From: Puffinus mauretanicus
Lineage: Eukaryota > Chordata > Aves > Procellariiformes > Procellariidae
Assembly: GCA_023333565.1 (NCBI GenBank)
Contig: JAJKFH010003504.1
Location: 4,922,005 to 4,986,004 of the forward strand
DNA length: 64,000 nucleotides
Reading direction: 5' to 3'
Part shown: positions 63,001-64,000 of the stretch, piece after piece
Position numbering within the stretch: the stretch's first letter is position 1
Layout of the letters: the number at the start of each line of letters is the position of its first letter
The notes under the pieces: generated by a model
What the model saw: the letters and a program-made list of their open reading frames with translations, nothing else
What the model was told of the DNA's origin: nothing
Database searches by the model: none
Translations under genes and position numbers: made by a program

Positions 63001-64000
63001 CGCACATGTGGGGTGTCAACCTCCCCCTCACACACCTGTGGTGAAGATAGATGTTAACTGTAGATTCTGCTTCTCTCCTACCTCTATCTGAATATATACA
63101 CACAGTAGTCATAAAATGTGATGACAGGGCCATTTAAAATACAATTACAGTTCAGTCATAAATAATGCCTTTCTTATATGAACAGGAAGACAGATGAAAA
63201 AAATTAGTCATTCAGGGTTTGCAGAACTCTGTTTCCAGTGAAATGGACAGGAGATGGAACAAGTTAAAAATGAAATACCAAAGATTTAAAACAATCACTT
63301 CACTTCAAGGTTTATATGTTAACACTCGGCACAGCTGTGGATATAGGAACAGAGCAGATGATGTGAAACTAAGGTAGCTAGCTTTTTTTTTTAGTACTAG
63401 GCAACAACAGATATTGATTTGGCTGACTGTACAAGCAATCATTTCCCATCCCCAACACAAGTAATTATCTCACACGGTTACATGATGCCAAGACATGTTA
63501 TTTAATGTCAGAATACTAGGAAAGACAGGAACCTTAATTTCTGCTATTCCATCCAGAAGATATAAATTTTAGGCATTCAGACCTTACAGTAGATAAAGTA
63601 GATGGAAGTCCCAAGGTTTTGTAAAGACCTGATTTTTCACTCTTTGCTATAAACAGAGGAAAATGGACAAATGTTCCTCCTCCTATTGCAACAGGCAATA
63701 TTCTTATTGGAAACCCACGGCCACTCTTACAAAAGGGGTAGTTACCCCCTTCGGCACCACCAAAACCCACGCTGACTTCTCTTTTGGTCAGGGCAGAACC
63801 CACTCTGTTGCAGTTACAATAGAGATGAAAGATTAGTTTCTACTTATGACATTTTCTACCAGATATTATATTTCACAACAGAATTTTATTTTTAATAATA
63901 AAAATTTTAAAATTCTATCACTTAGGCCTGAATTTTAAAGATGGGGAAAACTGGGTTGCTTAAAAGCTAAATGCTTCCTTGGAGCATCTAAGTCAATGAG
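60087..64000. other. AT-rich DNA, no firm gene
   Basis: If the minus-strand gene at 59.6-60.1 kb is real, its upstream exons should lie here or beyond the window. A minus-strand open frame at 63534-63803 (89 codons, containing GGGTFVHFPLFIAKSEK) and a plus-strand frame at 60707-61144 (145 codons) are the longest open runs, but neither has a recognisable domain. The longer one has no splice pattern that I can support. No repeat family was seen. Confidence 0.4.

Noticed and set aside
63534..63803. 89-codon minus-strand open frame with a weak upstream acceptor
   Set aside because: No recognisable domain, donor choices are poor, and the phase needed by the exon at 59990-60086 could not be met convincingly.
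1..64000. CRISPR arrays, bacterial operons, phage, or tRNA/rRNA genes
   Set aside because: No regularly spaced repeats, no ribosome-binding-site-led gene series and no tRNA-like cloverleaf blocks were seen. The CR1 and LTR content shows a vertebrate nuclear origin.

Overview
The window reads as vertebrate, very probably avian, nuclear DNA. It is AT-rich, mostly non-coding, and lacks bacterial-style gene packing. Its recognisable repeats are CR1 non-LTR retrotransposon pieces, with bird-type tails such as ATTCTATG or TTCTG/TTCTA repeats, plus a solo LTR of the kind common in bird endogenous retroviruses (it starts TGTACTGGTTTTAGC on the minus strand). No Alu, L1, B-type SINE or tRNA-derived SINE was seen. 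A neoavian bird fits best; the species cannot be named from this.

Layout. 1-16.5 kb: unique AT-rich DNA with a GC-rich 395-bp block (1061-1455) whose ends look like a solo LTR, two short old CR1 fragments (3.4 and 10.0 kb), a 32-bp exact repeat shared by 6.2 and 8.2 kb, and a short membrane-type reading frame near 12.0 kb. 16.5-26 kb: a retroviral solo LTR (minus), two CR1 3' ends (minus; 17.4 and 21.5 kb) and two ancient CR1-type fragments (plus; 23.7 and 25.7 kb). The 21.5-kb copy keeps an open ORF2 C-terminus and carries a 34-bp perfect palindrome at its truncated 5' end. 26-38.4 kb: no gene or large repeat seen. 38.5-43 kb: a nearly full-length but dead CR1 with ORF1 (esterase-like) and ORF2 (endonuclease plus reverse transcriptase), directly followed by a second truncated CR1 of another subfamily. 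46 kb: an internally deleted CR1. 43-64 kb otherwise: AT-rich DNA with a GC-rich patch at about 56.2-56.8 kb.

Genes. No complete host gene can be called. The best host-coding signal is a pair of candidate exons on the minus strand (59990-60086 and 59556-59654). They have good splice sites and compatible reading phase, and encode a hydrophobic helix followed by a basic segment. Weaker candidate exons lie at 56.5, 53.9 and 12.0 kb. If the pair is real, the window would cover part of a minus-strand gene and much of the rest would be intron or flank. I do not recognise the protein. Nothing here shows a working multi-gene system. The CR1 copies are fossils of one retrotransposition machinery, and the palindrome and local duplications look like scars of insertion or repair.
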